Source: a virus. Taken from it: DNA of 64,000 bases. The stretch's first letter is position 1; every line of letters starts with the position of its first letter. The stretch is taken from IMG/VR virus record IMGVR_UViG_3300027836_000007, positions 42,813 to 106,812 of that record; one strand, given 5' to 3'. Position numbers and translations under genes: made by a program. Shown here piece after piece: positions 51,245 to 60,037 of the stretch. A model generated the notes under the pieces. It saw only the letters and a list, made by a program, of their open reading frames with translations, was not told where the DNA came from and ran no database searches.

Positions 51245-53905
51245 TTACCCTAGGATCAGGGTCCAAAGTTCAAGAACGTCAAGAACATCTTCAGCGGAAA
51301 CTGTTGCATTATTTCCTACAGCACTGATCCATTGGGTGCCATTGAAGATTTCTAGAACTCCGGCTGCTTGTGTATTATATCGAAGTTCTCCAAGATCAGG
51401 AGTTCCTCGTCTACTGCTCTCATTTCCTGTAGGAACTACAAGGCCGCCGCTACCTGAAAATTTAATATAACCAGTGCCAGTCGTATTCAAATCTAACGAA
51501 GTGTTTAATGAATTTACAATATAATTTTGGCTGATTGGTAATCCGTTTAACACTGTATTTCCAACGCCGTCTGGAGAGAATGTTAAATCATTTCCAGAAA
51601 CTTTATTTGATAACGTATTCCCTGTCAGTCGAACATTGCCTGCTTCAAAAATATCAGAATTAAGAGATGTGCTGTTTAATGTAGTTTTAACAACATTATT
51701 AATTCCAAAATAGATAGTATTATCAGTTGCTCCGGTTGTTATATATGTGTTTCTATCTGAATCGTATAAGCCATTAAAGCTAATCAACCCAGTACCAGCA
51801 CCACCTTCGTATAAATTTGTTAAATTGTTATAACGTATTTCGCCTGCTGCAATAGTTCTTGTAGTTGTATTTCCAACTGGGATTTTTGCCGCATTTGTTC
51901 CTGTAATTGTTACACTTCCAGTACCGTTAGGTTGAAGTATAACACTTCGCTGTGTATCGGTTGTTGGACTAGCCCACACGTTACTAATAGTAGATCCGTC
52001 AATTTTTAAACGTTGATCGAGAACAACAGCGCCAGTTGTTGCGCCAGTTAATGTTAAATCACTGTCAGTTGCCGTAACACTGATTTCACTATTTTGCAGT
52101 TTGATATCTGGAACCGCAAAATACGAACTGCCTGTAATTTCGATATTAGTATTAGCGAACAGTCCAGTAATATATGCGTTACTGCTACCAATTTGATCCC
52201 AATCGCCTGTTTGAGTTATTGTTCCTGTTAGCTCAGTATCTTGTAAACTGCTAACACCGTTTACAGTTAATGTATTGCCAACTATTAAATCGTTAGCAAT
52301 CGTCACATCCGTATTTGTAACTTGTACTTGCCCAGTGCCGGCAGCTGAAAGAACTAGATTTGTATCAGTAGTTAAAGTCGAAACAGTATTAGATGATAGT
52401 TGTGTAACATTGTCAACATTTAATAAAGTTGCAAATAGTGTGTTCCATCGTGTAGTATCTGTACCTAGAGAGAACGGGCCGCCAACATCGTCTGGAACTA
52501 AATCTTGTGTTAAGTTAGAAAATACTGTGATAGTATCTGTTGATTGATTGCCAAGAAATAAATTGCCATCAACATTAATATTTGAGGAAACTGTAGTATT
52601 TCCTGTAACGAATACATTGGTATTTAGGTAAGTCGATCCTGAGCTGGCTAGAAAGTTAACTGGGCCTAATAAGCTATCAATATTATTATCGTATATTCTA
52701 ATATTTCCAGTTTGAACTATGTTTCTATCAACATACGACGGGCTAGTTCCACCTTCTACACTAATAGCTCCTAATGGATTAAATGTAATTGACTGTGCGT
52801 TAAACGCAATCGCGCCAGTTTCCTGATTTACATAAAAAACATCACCTACTCTAAAGTCGCCTTTATGATCAACACTTTCATAATAAATTCGGCCATTGTT
52901 AGATTCTACTACTTCAAATGCTTGTATTGCCTGTGATGGATCATTAGTGCTAACTATTCCTGAACCAATATAACCAAAATTGTGGCCAATCAAGTAACCT
53001 AAAGTGTTTGCGCCGTCTGCTACTGCGCCGTAAGTTCCGTATACGTTTGCGCTGTTAATACTACGAATTTCTGCCCCATAGCGAGTTATTGTACCAATGC
53101 CTGGGGCAGAAAAAATAGGAATACCAACACCTGCTACCAATGACGTTGTGACATATATTCTCCACATGTTAGTATTAACAGGATCTTCAATTATATAATC
53201 AACAATGTAGATTGTTCCAGCAACATTTATAGTCCAGCCTGGACTAACTGTAGTAATAAAGTCAATTGGTAAATTAGTTTTATACCAAGCTACCCATTTT
53301 TCTCCAATCGAGTTGCCGGTCGTGTCCCAAATATCATTTGAAAATACCAATGCTGTGCCAGAGTCTGGATAGAAACTAATAGGTTTAAGCTGGCCAGCCG
53401 GATTAAAAGTTGTATCAACAGTCATTCTCCACTCTGTTGGAGACAATGGCTCTGTGGCAATTGATACAACTGTGTAAAATAAAGGAGCTGCAGGATACCT
53501 ATCAATAACTGCTGTTTGACCTACTAACGAATCTACAAGAACTTGACTATAAAATGATTTGGACAGAGTCACGCTGTTACTAGATAACGAAATCCCAGTA
53601 GGGTTTGGGCCAACAGTGATAGCTGTAGGAGCAGTGCCGCCTGGTGCGTCAAATCCTAGAGTGCCTTCAGTTAAGTAGATACCGCGATAAGCAAAGTATG
53701 TAAATGAATTCAACCACTCGACACGGGCGCCGTTGGTAGCTGTAATTCCATCTGCGTCCGGAACTATCATAGTAACAGCATGGAATAACATGCTTGCTTC
53801 TTTGCTGCCACTACTAACAACGCTTCCGTCGACTAGTGCTCCGTTTCCAGGAAATATAGTTGTTGTTGGAGGGCCGCCTATACCGCCGCCGCCTGATATT
53901 GGCAT
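51245..53905 (-). CDS. Split tail fibre, C-terminal part, 886 aa
   Basis: A fibre part that begins in the middle of a beta-helix. MPISGGGGIGGPP is followed at once by GNGALVDGSVVSSGSKEASMLFH and NGARVEWLNSFTYFAYRGIY, matching the 1356-aa fibre from its GKGALIDGSV onward. SVDHKGDFRVGDVFYVNQ and DTDLVLSAAGTGQV-type shaft repeats follow, and the end is similar in kind. The start codon overlaps the stop of the upstream ORF (TAATG) and has a near-perfect SD (AGGAGGT, 5-nt spacing). The two products probably assemble together. There is no laminin-G block here; a ~150-residue stretch between residues 80 and 250 replaces it. Confidence 0.72.
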   Translation of the reverse strand: MPISGGGGIGGPPTTTIFPGNGALVDGSVVSSGSKEASMLFHAVTMIVPDADGITATNGARVEWLNSFTYFAYRGIYLTEGTLGFDAPGGTAPTAITVGPNPTGISLSSNSVTLSKSFYSQVLVDSLVGQTAVIDRYPAAPLFYTVVSIATEPLSPTEWRMTVDTTFNPAGQLKPISFYPDSGTALVFSNDIWDTTGNSIGEKWVAWYKTNLPIDFITTVSPGWTINVAGTIYIVDYIIEDPVNTNMWRIYVTTSLVAGVGIPIFSAPGIGTITRYGAEIRSINSANVYGTYGAVADGANTLGYLIGHNFGYIGSGIVSTNDPSQAIQAFEVVESNNGRIYYESVDHKGDFRVGDVFYVNQETGAIAFNAQSITFNPLGAISVEGGTSPSYVDRNIVQTGNIRIYDNNIDSLLGPVNFLASSGSTYLNTNVFVTGNTTVSSNINVDGNLFLGNQSTDTITVFSNLTQDLVPDDVGGPFSLGTDTTRWNTLFATLLNVDNVTQLSSNTVSTLTTDTNLVLSAAGTGQVQVTNTDVTIANDLIVGNTLTVNGVSSLQDTELTGTITQTGDWDQIGSSNAYITGLFANTNIEITGSSYFAVPDIKLQNSEISVTATDSDLTLTGATTGAVVLDQRLKIDGSTISNVWASPTTDTQRSVILQPNGTGSVTITGTNAAKIPVGNTTTRTIAAGEIRYNNLTNLYEGGAGTGLISFNGLYDSDRNTYITTGATDNTIYFGINNVVKTTLNSTSLNSDIFEAGNVRLTGNTLSNKVSGNDLTFSPDGVGNTVLNGLPISQNYIVNSLNTSLDLNTTGTGYIKFSGSGGLVVPTGNESSRRGTPDLGELRYNTQAAGVLEIFNGTQWISAVGNNATVSAEDVLDVLELWTLILG

Positions 53906-55005
53906 TATGGACCTCCTGTTATAATTGTTACATTTTGAATGTAAGGACTTCTAGTTGTAATTGTACAACCAGTAGCAAATCTAAAACCGTACCCGGTGTC
54001 AGTCAGTGAATTATATAAAAAATCTTTAATAGTTAAAAACGATACAGTAGTTTCTCCGTTGAGTAAGAAAGCATCTTTATCAATTGTTTCAATAGTTGGC
54101 TGTATATTTACAGCACGTATACTTGTGCCGCGTACACTAACTCCTTGCGGAACAGTTAGTGGAAATTCTTCTTCGTATGTTCCTGGAAATATAACAACTT
54201 CATCTCCAGAAACTGCTTGACTTAACGCATACTTTACAGTTCTATACGTTGCGTGATCGTGTGCTCCAATGTTGCCATCGCTGCCATTAACACTAACATA
54301 TAATGTTTTATTAATTAAGGTAGATAAATTAATATTGTTAACTATAAGATTGCCACTAATAGTAGCTGATGTTGCTAATATATTTTTGCTATAAAGAGAA
54401 TTCCAACGTTTAAGACTAGTGCCTAAATCGTAAGTTTCATTCAAATCTGGAACAATATGACTAGCAATGTCGGCACTAAATGTTAGACTGTCTAAATTAT
54501 TATTACCAAATGTGATTGATCCGTCAAATGTTATATCACCGGTAGCGTGTAAGTCGCCGTCAATATTGACTTGGGTAGTTGTAAACACAACGCGGCCGGC
54601 ACCGTTAGGATTAAGATTAATATCACTACCATTAGTGACATTTTCAACAGCGTTTGTTGTAAATTTAAAATTAACAGTATCGAATCGAAGACCTTTTACA
54701 GTTGGGTCTGTTGTTTGATCGGGCTCGATAGTAATCGCACTAACTAAGTTTTGAATACGGTTAGTACTAATGTAAAAATTAGGAGTTTCTAAATGAGTGT
54801 CAACTACTAGGTTAGTAGTTAATGTTTTACCTAAAACAGTTAGCGCATTATTTGTAGAATCGGTATTGATTCCAATCTGTCGTGCGCCAACATTTAAAAA
54901 TAAAACTGGATCGCTAAGATCATTATTTTTAAATGTAAGGTCGTCGTCGCGTCTTAGATTTTCCGCAAGTAGCGTACCACTAATTCTACCTAGTTCTAAA
55001 CCCAT
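53905..55005 (-). CDS. Split tail fibre, N-terminal part, 366 aa
   Basis: The N-terminal half of the fibre whose C-terminal half is the next ORF. MGLELGRISGTLLAENLRRD matches the 1356-aa fibre start; then LYVSVNGSDGNIGAHDHATYRTVKYAL and VIFPGTYEEEFPLTVPQGVSVRG begin the beta-helix, and ATGCTITTRSPYIQNVTIITGGP is the last stretch before the stop. In the intact paralogue the helix continues without a break. SD AAGGA precedes ATG 55005. This is either an authentic two-chain fibre or a recent frame disruption kept alive by the strong internal SD. Confidence 0.72.
   Translation of the reverse strand: MGLELGRISGTLLAENLRRDDDLTFKNNDLSDPVLFLNVGARQIGINTDSTNNALTVLGKTLTTNLVVDTHLETPNFYISTNRIQNLVSAITIEPDQTTDPTVKGLRFDTVNFKFTTNAVENVTNGSDINLNPNGAGRVVFTTTQVNIDGDLHATGDITFDGSITFGNNNLDSLTFSADIASHIVPDLNETYDLGTSLKRWNSLYSKNILATSATISGNLIVNNINLSTLINKTLYVSVNGSDGNIGAHDHATYRTVKYALSQAVSGDEVVIFPGTYEEEFPLTVPQGVSVRGTSIRAVNIQPTIETIDKDAFLLNGETTVSFLTIKDFLYNSLTDTGYGFRFATGCTITTRSPYIQNVTIITGGP
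53911..53917 (-). promoter_or_regulatory. Strong internal Shine-Dalgarno at the fibre split
   Basis: AGGAGGT lies inside the last codons of the 366-aa ORF (coding Gly-Gly) and 5 nt before the ATG of the 886-aa ORF. Its strength favours termination-reinitiation rather than a frameshift. No X-XXY-YYZ slippery heptamer precedes the stop. Confidence 0.7.
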
Positions 55006-55020
55006 GGCGATTCCTTAGGG

Positions 55021-55587
55021 TTATTGATCAAACCCGTGTAATACTGTAACTGGTTCAGTTGTTCCTGATGTTACTCCTGGAACAGCACCTTGAAACTGGA
55101 GGTATTTTGTGCCAGTAGTATATGGGCCTAATGCTCCGGCTCCAATGGTAATATCTGCGCCATCAATAACTACATAATTAGTATTGGCCAGTTGAATTAC
55201 ATTACCCACTATCACAATAATATTTTTAGCCATTTGGCTGACATCCCAAGTTACACCGTTAGCAACAATTGATGATGGTTGCGGACTTAATGGGAATACT
55301 GTATTAACGCCGTCACCTGTGCCTGCTGGCTGTACTGTGATACCGTTAGACTCTCTGTAACGTAATGCTCGCCAAGTGGCTGCTCCGCCTGTGCCTTGGA
55401 ATACTTCAATGTCATTTGTAGAAGTATTATATCGTATCATACCTATTACACCTGTTACTGCTGAACTGCTCTTAGGTAAAGTCATCACAGTGCTATCAGC
55501 TACTGTAAAATTATTACTAGTATCCAATGCTACGCGACTATCGTAAATTGCTCTACGATTAAGTGTAAGAGTTTTTAAAAATCGCAT
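55021..55587 (-). CDS. Virion structural protein, fibre-associated, 188 aa
   Basis: The N-terminal 75 residues follow the usual phage pattern GMIRYNTSTNDIEVFQGTGG-x-WRALR, the peptide seen before fibre tips in many marine phages and repeated in the 1356-aa and 886-aa fibres (GMIRYNN and GELRYN with EVYNG). The C-terminal part (SIVANGVTWDVSQMAKNIIVIVGNVIQLANTNYVVIDG) looks like a separate beta domain. It is located between the split fibre and a small protein, with gaps of 2-15 nt, so it is part of the same operon. Confidence 0.6.
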   Translation of the reverse strand: MRFLKTLTLNRRAIYDSRVALDTSNNFTVADSTVMTLPKSSSAVTGVIGMIRYNTSTNDIEVFQGTGGAATWRALRYRESNGITVQPAGTGDGVNTVFPLSPQPSSIVANGVTWDVSQMAKNIIVIVGNVIQLANTNYVVIDGADITIGAGALGPYTTGTKYLQFQGAVPGVTSGTTEPVTVLHGFDQ

Positions 55588-55589
55588 TC

Positions 55590-55913
55590 TTATACCACCA
55601 ATACACTTACTGTAGCTGTTAAACCAGTGCCACTTCCTACAGCAACTAATGTATCTGTTGCTCCAAGAACTACTTTTTCTTGGTCAAAACTCACAGTGTC
55701 TCCTGCTGGTACTATTAGTGCGTTTACAATCATACTGGTTGTGCCTGCTGTGGTTTGAGTTCCTGTTCCGTCTTTGCCTAAGGCAAATATAGTTAAAGTT
55801 CTATCCGTTACGCCAGTATTACAAACAATAATAGTAGTTACTGCTCGCTCTACAGCAGAGCCTGACACTAATGTAGTATTTGTTGCTAAAATTTCTGTGT
55901 TGTAAATTGCCAT
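55590..55913 (-). CDS. Small virion beta protein (paralogue of 46704)
   Basis: A 107-aa protein. VTTIIVCNTGVTDRTLTIFALG, IVNALIVPAGDTVSFDQEKVVLG and a TVSVLVV end are shared in pattern with the 110-aa protein at 46704 and, more weakly, with the 118-aa protein at 25284. Short beta-sandwich proteins of this kind are found in virions, but no role is known. SD AAGGAAAG precedes the ATG. It ends 2 nt before the next ATG. Confidence 0.55.
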   Translation of the reverse strand: MAIYNTEILATNTTLVSGSAVERAVTTIIVCNTGVTDRTLTIFALGKDGTGTQTTAGTTSMIVNALIVPAGDTVSFDQEKVVLGATDTLVAVGSGTGLTATVSVLVV

Positions 55914-55922
55914 ATTCTTTCC

Positions 55923-56870
55923 TTAAAATAGTATGCTAAACAATAAGGCTCTATTCTTAGCCACTAGTTCGTCAGTATTTAAATTGTTTGTAAAATAGAT
56001 TCCAGTATCTCCTGGAGTGTATGTTGATGCTCCAACATTTGAATAAATTCTGCTGGACCCGCCAGTTGCGCTAGGTGCCACTGAACGCTCATCTAAGTTT
56101 AAATAACCGTCTATATATACATGATTGTTTAGTGATGTTAATACTAAATCCGCCGCGGTTGAATTACGAATAGTGTCGCCAAATATGTTAACATTATCAA
56201 CGTCTAAACCGGCTGCTGTAACTTGAGCACGTTGTTGTAGAACACCTGTTGTTTTAACATAAAATCTAACACTAGATATACCTGCTTCAACTGAAGTGTC
56301 TTGTAAACCCACAGGAGAAGTAACTGGATAAACTATTTTGTCAACTATAGCAGAACCGCCACTAGCGTAAACATAATCACTTACATATTTTCTATTTGGA
56401 ATATCATCGTCGTCTAGTACACGATCTTCATAGTCTGTAGAATTAATCACGCGAAGTGTGCCTGCGCCACTTTGCATGTCGAATTGAAGATTGCTAGTTG
56501 GATCTGTAGCAATAGTTCCTACTACAATATTTGATAATGTGCCTACACCTACGTCGGTAATAGTTTGAAATCTAAATTTATCAACTGCTTCATCCCAAAC
56601 TAACTGAGCGTCATCTAAACTGCCCCGATCAATTTGAAGTCCTGACGTAACTTCTGTTACGCCAGTACCCGTTTCACCTTTGTTCAATAAGATAATATTA
56701 TCTTCAATAGTCAAGTTAGCTGTGTCGATAGTCGTAGTAGTACCTTGGACTTCTAAGTTGCCAGTTACATAAACTGTGCCAACGTTAGATCCAGTGTCTA
56801 GTGTTATATTACCACCAGACTGTACTTTAAGACGATAATCGCTTTGACTAACTTTAACTATTTTAGACAT
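55923..56870 (-). CDS. Virion fibre/structural protein, 315 aa
   Basis: Contains the motif GNLEVQGTTTTIDTANLTIEDNIILLNKGE (residues ~35-65; landmarks GNLEVQG and NIILLNKGE), widely seen in T4-like marine phage structural proteins. GLQIDRG, DDAQLVWDE and ADLVLTSLNNHVYIDGYLNL follow. It lacks a recognisable tip domain. It may be a baseplate-linked fibre or a whisker-like protein. It is second in the operon after the 241-aa protein, with an SD AGGA before its ATG. Confidence 0.6.
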   Translation of the reverse strand: MSKIVKVSQSDYRLKVQSGGNITLDTGSNVGTVYVTGNLEVQGTTTTIDTANLTIEDNIILLNKGETGTGVTEVTSGLQIDRGSLDDAQLVWDEAVDKFRFQTITDVGVGTLSNIVVGTIATDPTSNLQFDMQSGAGTLRVINSTDYEDRVLDDDDIPNRKYVSDYVYASGGSAIVDKIVYPVTSPVGLQDTSVEAGISSVRFYVKTTGVLQQRAQVTAAGLDVDNVNIFGDTIRNSTAADLVLTSLNNHVYIDGYLNLDERSVAPSATGGSSRIYSNVGASTYTPGDTGIYFTNNLNTDELVAKNRALLFSILF

Positions 56871-56883
56871 TTATAAATCCTAA

Positions 56884-57609
56884 TTATTGATTGCTAATAG
56901 TAACAGTATCGTCTACTATAGCAGATCCAAATGTCCACTTAGCGCCGGTGCCGCTAGCAAATTGTGTTCCAGCAGAGCTTGATCCACCGTGAGCGTTTGC
57001 TGTTGGAACTAGTACTGCTTGACGAGCTGTTAATTTAGCAACAAGATATGTGCCTCCAGCACTGTCTGTAGCCATAATACTCATTTCGCCTTCGCCTTTA
57101 GTTTCAGTTGTAACTAGTTTGAAAATGCTAGTAGCTTGGCTTGTTTGTACTTTGTAACGACGTGTACTAACTTGTTTGATAACGTCACCAGTTAAAATTT
57201 CTGCGTCGCCTGAACCGTATTGTGTTTCAGCTTTAATACCGTTTTGACGAGCAGATGCGCCAGAAGTCATTGTTGCTGTTAGTACAACAGTACCTGTACC
57301 AGCGCCACCTAATGCTTGTAGGGCCGCGCCACTGATTGTTACTGCTGTTAAATAACCAGATCCTGGTGTAACTACAGCAACAGATGCAGTGTCTTCTGTT
57401 AACATTGTTAATGTTAATGTTGGTTTTACCCCGCCGGTAATACCTGGAGCACTGATTACTGATGCTGGAATATCATAAGTGCCTAGAGTTTTGCCGGCAA
57501 ACGTACCAGTAACTGCTACGCTAGCTGTACTTTCGCCGCCAACACCTGCTGTACCAAAATCTTGATAGTTTGTGTTAGCGAAATATTTTTTATTTAAAGG
57601 ACGTCCCAT
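56884..57609 (-). CDS. Conserved virion structural protein, 241 aa
   Basis: A 241-aa protein beginning MGRPLNKKYFANTN, a start shared by conserved T4-like marine phage structural proteins encoded near gp23. It has a GSGYLTAVTISG segment, AEILTGDVIKQVSTRRYKVQTS, and a final WTFGSAIVDDTVTISNQ. Its position directly after the gp23 terminator and promoter suggests a capsid-decoration or other abundant virion protein. That role is a guess, because no direct homologue in T4 is recognised. Confidence 0.55.
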   Translation of the reverse strand: MGRPLNKKYFANTNYQDFGTAGVGGESTASVAVTGTFAGKTLGTYDIPASVISAPGITGGVKPTLTLTMLTEDTASVAVVTPGSGYLTAVTISGAALQALGGAGTGTVVLTATMTSGASARQNGIKAETQYGSGDAEILTGDVIKQVSTRRYKVQTSQATSIFKLVTTETKGEGEMSIMATDSAGGTYLVAKLTARQAVLVPTANAHGGSSSAGTQFASGTGAKWTFGSAIVDDTVTISNQ

Positions 57610-57695
57610 TTTGATTTCTCCTTAAGAAAAACGGCGTTCTAGGCCGTACGCGGTGGGTTACCGCATAAAATCCACACCATGCGGATCATTACTAT

Positions 57696-57704
57696 GTATT
57701 TAGC
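57696..57704 (-). promoter_or_regulatory. Late-promoter-like box with 87-nt leader before the 241-aa gene
   Basis: The minus strand reads GCTAAATAC, just downstream of the gp23 terminator. The ATG at 57609 is 87 nt further on with a strong SD (AAGGAGA). The leader contains an ATGCGG/CCGCAT inverted repeat at 57661-57684. It likely drives the whole fibre operon. Confidence 0.45.
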
Positions 57705-57712
57705 TCTCAATA

Positions 57713-57736
57713 AAAAAGGACCCGAAGGTCCTTTTT
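57713..57736 (-). terminator. UUCG-loop terminator behind gp23
   Basis: A 10-bp perfect stem with a four-base loop. Read on the minus strand it is AAAAAGGACC-TTCG-GGTCCTTTTT, so the loop is the very stable UUCG type and the stem ends in a U-run. It starts 23 nt past the gp23 stop codon. Because both flanks are A/T tracts it could also act on the plus strand, though no plus-strand gene is nearby. Confidence 0.85.
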
Positions 57737-57758
57737 ATTTGTAACTTTAAGTAACGGA

Positions 57759-58919
57759 TTACTTGAAAGAAACGTTGCTGATAGACACTTTACCTAAGTA
57801 ATCAGCTGCATTACCTAGAGAAGATGCTGTGTTTGTCAACTCAACATAACCATAACGTGTCATGAATGATACGACTGGTTCGAATGTTGATGGATCTAAA
57901 ACAACGCCACTGCTCATCAATGGAATGTATGGGCAATAGAACGCGGCTGCGTCAGATTCGCTAGAACCTTTGTAACCGATTAGAACATCTGTACTGTCTG
58001 TTGCGTATGTGTTAACATAAATCTTCATAGCACCGTTCAATGTACCAACAAACTTGGTGTTTGTAGGAGCTTCGAAAACGCCTTCTGTTGTACGAGCAAA
58101 TGCGCTAGTAGTAGCAGACTGAAGAATTGTTAAAGCAAATGGACTTACTACAGCCCAGTTACCAGCACCACGACGTGTACGCTGAGCGATCAAGTTAGAT
58201 ACACGATTGATCTGAACAGCTAATGCAGCGTGTTCGTCACCAACGAATGTAGCTGTACCTGAAACAGCGTTTTGGTCATAAGACTCAACAGCACTACCAG
58301 CCAATGATGCTAGGCTAGCTAGGATCTCTTGGTCGATTTCAGCTGTAATTTCTTGTGCTAGAGCAGCCATGATTTCTGCTTCGATGTCAATACCTTGTTG
58401 GGCTTGTGCATCTTGAGCAGCCTCAAATGTCCAACGAGCAGACAATTTACGAGTCTTGGCTTCAACTGTCTGTTTCAAGATTTGAATAGACATTTTCTTA
58501 CCTGCTGCACCTTCAAGCGTTGCTGTGGATGCTGCACGTGCTACGGCTGCATCATTACCTGAATAAGCCTCAGCAATTTTGAATGGGCTTAGTGCCTCTT
58601 CACCAGCAGTAACGCCAGTACCGCTGTCTGCGTAACGCACACGTAAGGTATGGATTTGACCAACTGGTCCAGTCATTGGTTGTACACCTACCAACTCGTT
58701 AGCGATAACTGTTGGCATAACACGGCGGATTACTGGAAGAATCACGCGGTTTAAAGTTGCGACGTTGCCGGCAGAAGTGGCACCAGCTGTAGCAGATTCT
58801 TGAAGATAACGTTTAGTATTCTCAAGAGTCACACCCATTACTGATTTTTTAGTGCCTGATAAGCCTTCTAATAGGGCTTCTTTTGTTTCTGCCCAACGGC
58901 CATTAAGTAGTTCTGACAT
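57759..58919 (-). CDS. gp23: Major capsid protein gp23
   Basis: The main shell protein of the head. Segments typical of gp23 are GPVGQIHTLRVRYAD at ~85-98, TLEGAAGKKMSIQILKQTVEAKTRKLSARWTFEAAQDAQAQ (landmarks KARKLSARWT-type and EAAQD, ~134-175), AEIMAALAQEITAEIDQEIL, WAVVSPFALTILQS, and a C-terminal PYIPLMSS plus TFEPVVSFMTRYGYV. At 386 aa it is clearly shorter than T4 gp23 (521 aa), placing it with distant T4-like groups. The N-terminal ~65 residues should be removed by the gp21 protease. SD AAGGAGA precedes the start. A terminator follows the gene. Confidence 0.93.
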   Translation of the reverse strand: MSELLNGRWAETKEALLEGLSGTKKSVMGVTLENTKRYLQESATAGATSAGNVATLNRVILPVIRRVMPTVIANELVGVQPMTGPVGQIHTLRVRYADSGTGVTAGEEALSPFKIAEAYSGNDAAVARAASTATLEGAAGKKMSIQILKQTVEAKTRKLSARWTFEAAQDAQAQQGIDIEAEIMAALAQEITAEIDQEILASLASLAGSAVESYDQNAVSGTATFVGDEHAALAVQINRVSNLIAQRTRRGAGNWAVVSPFALTILQSATTSAFARTTEGVFEAPTNTKFVGTLNGAMKIYVNTYATDSTDVLIGYKGSSESDAAAFYCPYIPLMSSGVVLDPSTFEPVVSFMTRYGYVELTNTASSLGNAADYLGKVSISNVSFK

Positions 58920-58930
58920 TTAATTTCTCC

Positions 58931-60025
58931 TTAAAATTTTAGTCCAGCAAGGCGACGGATATCAATGATGTTGCCATCTTCCTCGCTGCTACGGTTGCTG
59001 TTGGAAACTTTGTTTCCTGTAATTTCTTTAGCCTCTACTAGTGCCTGTTTCTTCTGCGGAGCTTTACCAGCGATAACTGCTGGGAGATACTTGTCAAAAC
59101 TTTCTACAAGTTTTGAGGTTTTCACACTCTCCATTAACTCACCCATGATTTCTTTTTGCTCTGTGTTTAACGGAGACAATAGTTCATTCATGATTGTTTT
59201 TCTTTGTTGCGATTCTTTTAGTCCCGCAATTTCTGCTTCTTTACTTTCTACGATTTGTTGCGCTTCCTCAATAGCTTGTTTAGCTTCGTGGACCGCCGCA
59301 TCTTTCATGTCTATGACCTTGAGTAATTTTGCAGTTTCTGATTTCTCGTTTAGGTAGCTAGCTTGATATTCAGAAGCAAAAGCTTCAAATAACTTGCGAC
59401 CAAAATCTGCGCGACGTGCAGCTTCGATGTCTTCTTTCAATGAAGTTAGTTCAGAACGTAAATTCTGATTAACTACACCTTCAACCATCTTAGCGGCTTT
59501 AGCAACAAATTGTTGTTTAACCTGTTTGAGTTCTTCGCGACCTTCGCGAACTAAGCGTACCTTAGTTTCAGCTAAGTCTTGTTTATCTTTATAAAACTCT
59601 GCGATTTCTTGAGCTAGAGCCTCTACTACGAAAGTTTCTAATGTGCCAAATTTCTCAGCCATAGCAACTTGATCTTCATGTAACTCTTTAACTTCAGCTG
59701 ATAGTTGACGTGTTACGAATTCCTTCATAACGCCAGCATCTGCTTTCATTTTTTGAGCGTACTTGACTTTCATTTCTGCTAATGACTTACGATCGTCGGC
59801 AAATTCAACAAGTTCTTGTGATAATTGGTCAGTGATCATACGATCAACTGCTTCAATCATTGTGTTCTTGTCGTGCTCATATTTTTGAGCAAATTCTTCG
59901 CGTAATTGTTCAGCTACCTGAGTGCGATTCTCGTTGATCTTCGCGTCCCATGCTTGCTGAATTGACTCTTGGATCTCTTCAGAAATCACATTGTTTTCAA
60001 ATAATTGTTTAATTGCATCCAACAT
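58931..60025 (-). CDS. gp22: Prohead scaffold protein gp22-like
   Basis: A 364-aa protein, highly charged and almost wholly helical with long coiled coils rich in Glu, Lys and Gln (for example AETKVRLVREGREELKQVKQQFVAKAAKM). There is no beta domain until a short basic end (IIDIRRLAGLKF). Position between gp21 and gp23 and size fit T4 gp22 (269 aa), the internal scaffold that is degraded before packaging. SD AAAGGAGA before ATG 60025 supports high expression. It is separated from gp23 by 11 nt. Confidence 0.85.
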   Translation of the reverse strand: MLDAIKQLFENNVISEEIQESIQQAWDAKINENRTQVAEQLREEFAQKYEHDKNTMIEAVDRMITDQLSQELVEFADDRKSLAEMKVKYAQKMKADAGVMKEFVTRQLSAEVKELHEDQVAMAEKFGTLETFVVEALAQEIAEFYKDKQDLAETKVRLVREGREELKQVKQQFVAKAAKMVEGVVNQNLRSELTSLKEDIEAARRADFGRKLFEAFASEYQASYLNEKSETAKLLKVIDMKDAAVHEAKQAIEEAQQIVESKEAEIAGLKESQQRKTIMNELLSPLNTEQKEIMGELMESVKTSKLVESFDKYLPAVIAGKAPQKKQALVEAKEITGNKVSNSNRSSEEDGNIIDIRRLAGLKF

Positions 60026-60037
60026 GTGATTCTCCTT

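Noticed and set aside
53905-53907. Programmed -1 frameshift joining the two fibre halves
   Set aside because: The reading frames would allow it, but there is no slippery heptamer before the stop, while a near-perfect SD and a TAATG overlap make reinitiation simpler.
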